From Crotophaga sulcirostris (Eukaryota; Chordata; Aves; Cuculiformes; Crotophagidae): a stretch of DNA of 64,000 nt. The DNA lies in NCBI GenBank assembly GCA_013397455.1, contig VYZB01000096.1:133495-197494 (forward strand). Direction: 5' to 3'. The notes beneath the pieces are model-generated. The model saw only the letters and a program-made list of their open reading frames with translations. It was not told the origin of the DNA and did not search any database. The position numbers and the translations under genes were made by a program. Positions 61,615 to 64,000 of this stretch are shown here, in pieces; position 1 is the stretch's first letter; each line of letters starts with the position of its first letter.

Positions 61615-62264
61615 GTAACCCGAAGGTGCGGGTGGGGAGGTCCTGACTTCGCGCCGTGCCCGGGAGAGGCTGCGGCGGTGAGGGGAGCGGGGAAAGGTCT
61701 CTTCAGGCATGGGGGAGGGGGGGCGGTGCTGGAAAGAGGGGAAGTTGGCAAACGATAAAGTAATGCTGGGTGCTGGAGGGTCTTGGTTTGCTTAGAACTA
61801 AAAGCGACACAAAGGTGGCGGTTTCAGCGTGTGGGGGGTGCTCGGGGTGTCAGGTCGGGGACGTGCATTTGTTTCAGGTGGGGCTTTGGGATGGGCTTCT
61901 GCCAGTTACCGGTGACAGGGTTTCTGTCACTTAAAATCTACGTGAAAGCGTGGCAAACTGTTTGACTTTCTCTGTTTTTTTGCTTTGTTGGGGTTAGGTT
62001 TTCTTTTGATAGTGAGCAAGCCAGTTATTAGATCATATATATGCGTAGGCTGGAAATTTTTGAATGCAAATAGATGCACTTTGATTTTGGAATATATTTC
62101 ATCTTGAGATATATCTCTGTATCTCTAGATGTATGTAGACATACATGTTTAGAAAGCAGAATTTAAAGTGTAAATTTTCATACCTCCAAACAGCGTGATT
62201 GTTTATTGAAAATTAGGCTGACAGGTTTGTAAATGGTATCTCGTTGTCTTGTCTTTTTTCCTAG
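61615..62264 (+). other. VPS13B: VPS13B intron 1 (probable)
   Basis: It runs from the GTAACC donor to the acceptor CTTTTTTCCTAG at 62264, which is preceded by a pyrimidine tract. The first 130 bases are still CpG island, then the sequence turns AT-rich. No repeat was recognised. Confidence 0.5.
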
Positions 62265-62295
62265 TGCTTGACCTGTCACCCAGGAGCCTTGCAGA

Positions 62296-62442
62296 ATGCT
62301 GGAGTCCTATGTAACTCCTATTTTGATGAGTTATGTGAATCGCTACATTAAGAACTTGAAGCCTTCAGATCTCCAGTTGTCCCTATGGGGAGGAGATGTT
62401 GTACTTAGTAAACTTGAATTAAAGTTGGATGTACTTGAACAG
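62296..62442 (+). CDS. VPS13B: VPS13B first coding exon (codons 1-49; partial gene)
   Basis: This exon encodes the extreme N-terminus of VPS13B, a giant (about 4,000-residue) bridge-like lipid transfer protein that works at the Golgi and endosomal membranes; loss in humans causes Cohen syndrome. The translation begins MLESYVTPILMSYVNRYIKN and includes DLQLSLWGGDVVLSKLELKL at about residues 25-44, the start of the chorein N-terminal domain. It is essentially identical to the mammalian protein as I know it. The exon spans 62265-62442, with acceptor TTTTTTCCTAG at 62264 and donor CAG|GTAGGT at 62442/62443, and ends in phase 0. The ATG has A at -3 and C at +4, and an in-frame TGA at 62269-62271 rules out an upstream start in this exon. 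The remaining exons lie beyond the right edge. The exon is too short to appear as a long open frame. Confidence 0.97.
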
Positions 62443-63129
62443 GTAGGTTGTGTTTACAGTAGTTAGTCTCTGTCATTGATTTAAAAGAATCTAATTTATG
62501 TTGGTCTGCATGGATAAATGTTCATTTAGTATTCAGTGTTTTTCTTCTTATGCAATTCATTTTTCCCCTCTTTGAACAGAATTGTTCTTGCAATAATTCC
62601 ATGGCATTTGTATAGTTATGAATGGTTATTCTTTGCATATTCTGTAAGTTACGGGATGTGAAAAGAGATATTTTTTTTAGTCAGTGTTTTTTATTTCTGT
62701 AAGCATTGTTGTACAGTACAAATGTTAAATTGCTTTTCCAGCTATATCTACTAATTGCATATAGTATCCAATTCAAAATGTCACAAAGTAAAGTAGGATC
62801 TCTTTTTAATTATGCATGTTAAACACATTTTTGTATTCCCTATGTTGTTTTGTGACACGAGTTTTCATAATTCCAATGTATCTAAATTTAAGAGTAACTG
62901 AGGGACAGATTTAATCAGCTGGTTTATGTGGATTAGATCAGAGGCTCTTTAAAACTTAGCCTTAAAAAGACAGATTTGACCAAGTAAAATACTTGAGAGA
63001 TAATTTGGAGTCTGCCGTTATTATGAGCGGGATAAGTCTTAGTAGAGGGACTGTTTCCTTCTATGCTTATCTGAGTTGAAAATTTAAGGAGTTGAATGTG
63101 TGAGACAGATAAAGCTGTGTTCTGTTGCA

Positions 63130-63420
63130 CATAGTGTAGTGAGTCTTGGCTAGAGTCCTGTGTCCAGATGTAGTCCAACTGAAGGAGTTCAGAGAAATGC
63201 AGCAAAAGATAATGGGAGATTTAGACAATATGGCAGACTAAAGTGTGACAAAACAGATCAAGAGTTATATGGGCAAGACAATAAATAATGGAATAAATTC
63301 CACCTAGGAAGACTTCAATTAGACATAAAGGAAAATTTTCTAATGTTTTAATTGCATTATGAGGCACTGGATGGTCTCTGTTAGGGGAGACTTTTTAAAA
63401 TGTGAAGTAAACATTTATGG
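63130..63420 (+). mobile_element. Ancient CR1/L3-type LINE fragment (degraded)
   Basis: CTAGAGTCCTGTGTCCAG, then TTCAGAGAAATGCAGCAAAAG, then AATTAGACATAAAGGAAAATTTTC and ATGAGGCACTGGATGG follow the order of an old CR1 ORF2 3' region (TACTGTGTCCAG, AGAGAAGAGCAACAAAA, CTAGACATAAGGAAAAATTT, GGCACTGGAA). Large internal deletions and high divergence are evident. It is on the + strand, inside VPS13B intron 2. Confidence 0.65.
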
Positions 63421-63654
63421 TTAATTAAGTATCTTTCAAGAGGTCCTGCCCTATTTTATGTGCTTCTGTATAGGGCCTGATTTGCCTTCCTTCAAGTATT
63501 TGGTGACCTCTGTGTTATCTCTCAAAACAACTGCCTTTTAATTCCTCATTTTCTTGATGCAGCTTTTCTGTACAGCTGATGTGGATATTAGACTGTAGCT
63601 GGTAGGATGTGTTCCTCCTGTGAATTTTCAAAGCCTTTTAAGATGTATATATTA

Positions 63655-63870
63655 CGGAATCGAAGAAGGGTTAATCAGAAGGGACTTCTGGAGGTCATCT
63701 AGTCCAGCCTCCTGTTCTGAGCAGGGCTCTTGCCAGCATTATGTCAGATCAGCTTGTGGTTTTCTCCAGTTGAGTCTTAAAGTCTCTGGTCTCGATTGTG
63801 AAAACCTACTTTGTAGATGAACTGTTCCAGTGCTAGACTGTGTAGGGAGAAACTTTGTCCTAAGAACAGT
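63655..63870 (-). mobile_element. CR1 LINE 3' fragment in VPS13B intron 2
   Basis: CGGAATCGAAGAAGGGTTA, then AGAAGGGACTTCTGGAGGTC, ATCTAGTCCAGCCTCCTG, GAGCAGGGCT and GAACTGTTCCAGTGC match the reverse complement of a CR1 3' end. It is moderately diverged and 5'-truncated, and it is antisense to the gene. Confidence 0.85.
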
Positions 63871-64000
63871 TGATGCCTTGGAATGGATATCTCAAACATG
63901 CTATATTGCCTGGTGCTATTAGGAGTTTGCTAACATCATCTGTGTTTTTCCCTTTCAAATAGTTGCAGTTTGCTTGTAGGTGATTTTTGGCCTCGTCTTT

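Larger units (their letters stand above)
61240..61745 (+). promoter_or_regulatory. VPS13B: VPS13B CpG-island promoter
   Basis: An abrupt block of very high G+C with abundant CpG, including GC boxes, E2F-type and ETS sites and long G-runs (61592-61600, 61711-61733), in an otherwise AT-rich region. It lies 550-1050 bases upstream of the VPS13B start-codon exon, the expected position. No canonical TATA box is present; a weak CATAAAA lies at 61379-61385. This fits a broadly expressed TATA-less housekeeping promoter. Open frames through the island, including one of 199 codons on +, are composition artefacts. No divergent gene is visible on the other side. Confidence 0.85.
62443..64000 (+). other. 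VPS13B: VPS13B intron 2 (partial)
   Basis: It starts with the GTAGGT donor and runs off the window. The next coding exon, expected to continue the chorein domain, was looked for and is not present. The intron holds one ancient and one younger CR1 fragment, listed separately; the rest is AT-rich unique DNA. Confidence 0.85.

Noticed and set aside
61159..61758. 199-codon open frame on + through the VPS13B CpG island
   Set aside because: It starts in a CR1 fragment and reads through GC boxes and the probable exon 1 donor. The Pro/Arg/Gly-rich product is what stop-poor GC-rich DNA gives in any frame.
62443..64000. Search for the next VPS13B coding exon
   Set aside because: No stretch continuing the chorein domain with matching splice sites is present before the right edge.

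Overview
The window is vertebrate nuclear DNA and almost certainly from a bird. It is AT-rich and gene-sparse. It carries several CR1 (chicken repeat 1) LINE fragments with the avian 3' signature of ATTCTATGA-type tails, older CR1/L3-type and MIR-like remnants shared across amniotes, and a 90-base assembly gap. There is no operon structure, no bacterial or viral gene, and no recognisable tRNA or rRNA.

One protein-coding gene can be supported: the 5' end of VPS13B (COH1, mutated in Cohen syndrome), on the + strand at the right edge. A GC-rich CpG-island promoter (about 61240-61745) holds GC boxes, an E2F-type site and an ETS site, and probably a non-coding first exon ending at 61614. After a short intron, exon 2 (62265-62442) holds the start codon at 62296 and the first 49 codons, ending at a consensus splice donor. 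Intron 2 runs off the right edge and the rest of the gene lies outside.

Positions 1 to about 61200 are non-coding. In human, VPS13B is preceded by OSR2 in the same orientation with a gap of some 60 kb, so this stretch is probably the OSR2-VPS13B intergenic region, with OSR2 just beyond position 1. That rests on known synteny, because no OSR2 coding sequence is present. Bases 1 to about 53440 are mostly unique sequence. They hold low-complexity tracts (polypyrimidine at 2.8 and 13.3 kb, polypurine at 35 and 44 kb), two short tandem duplications, and ancient degraded repeats: a long CR1/L3-type copy at 29 kb, MIR-like tails, and several copies of an old palindromic dispersed repeat. No young CR1 was seen there.

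From 53.4 kb onward young CR1 copies appear, and four are packed into 58.7-61.2 kb directly against the VPS13B promoter. Two of these meet 3' end to 3' end and form a perfect 26-bp palindrome. The most interesting observations are the three identical GC boxes at exactly 21-bp spacing in the promoter, the CR1 cluster abutting it, the contrast with the CR1-poor 53 kb upstream, and the ancient palindromic repeat family. I found no previously undescribed multi-gene system.
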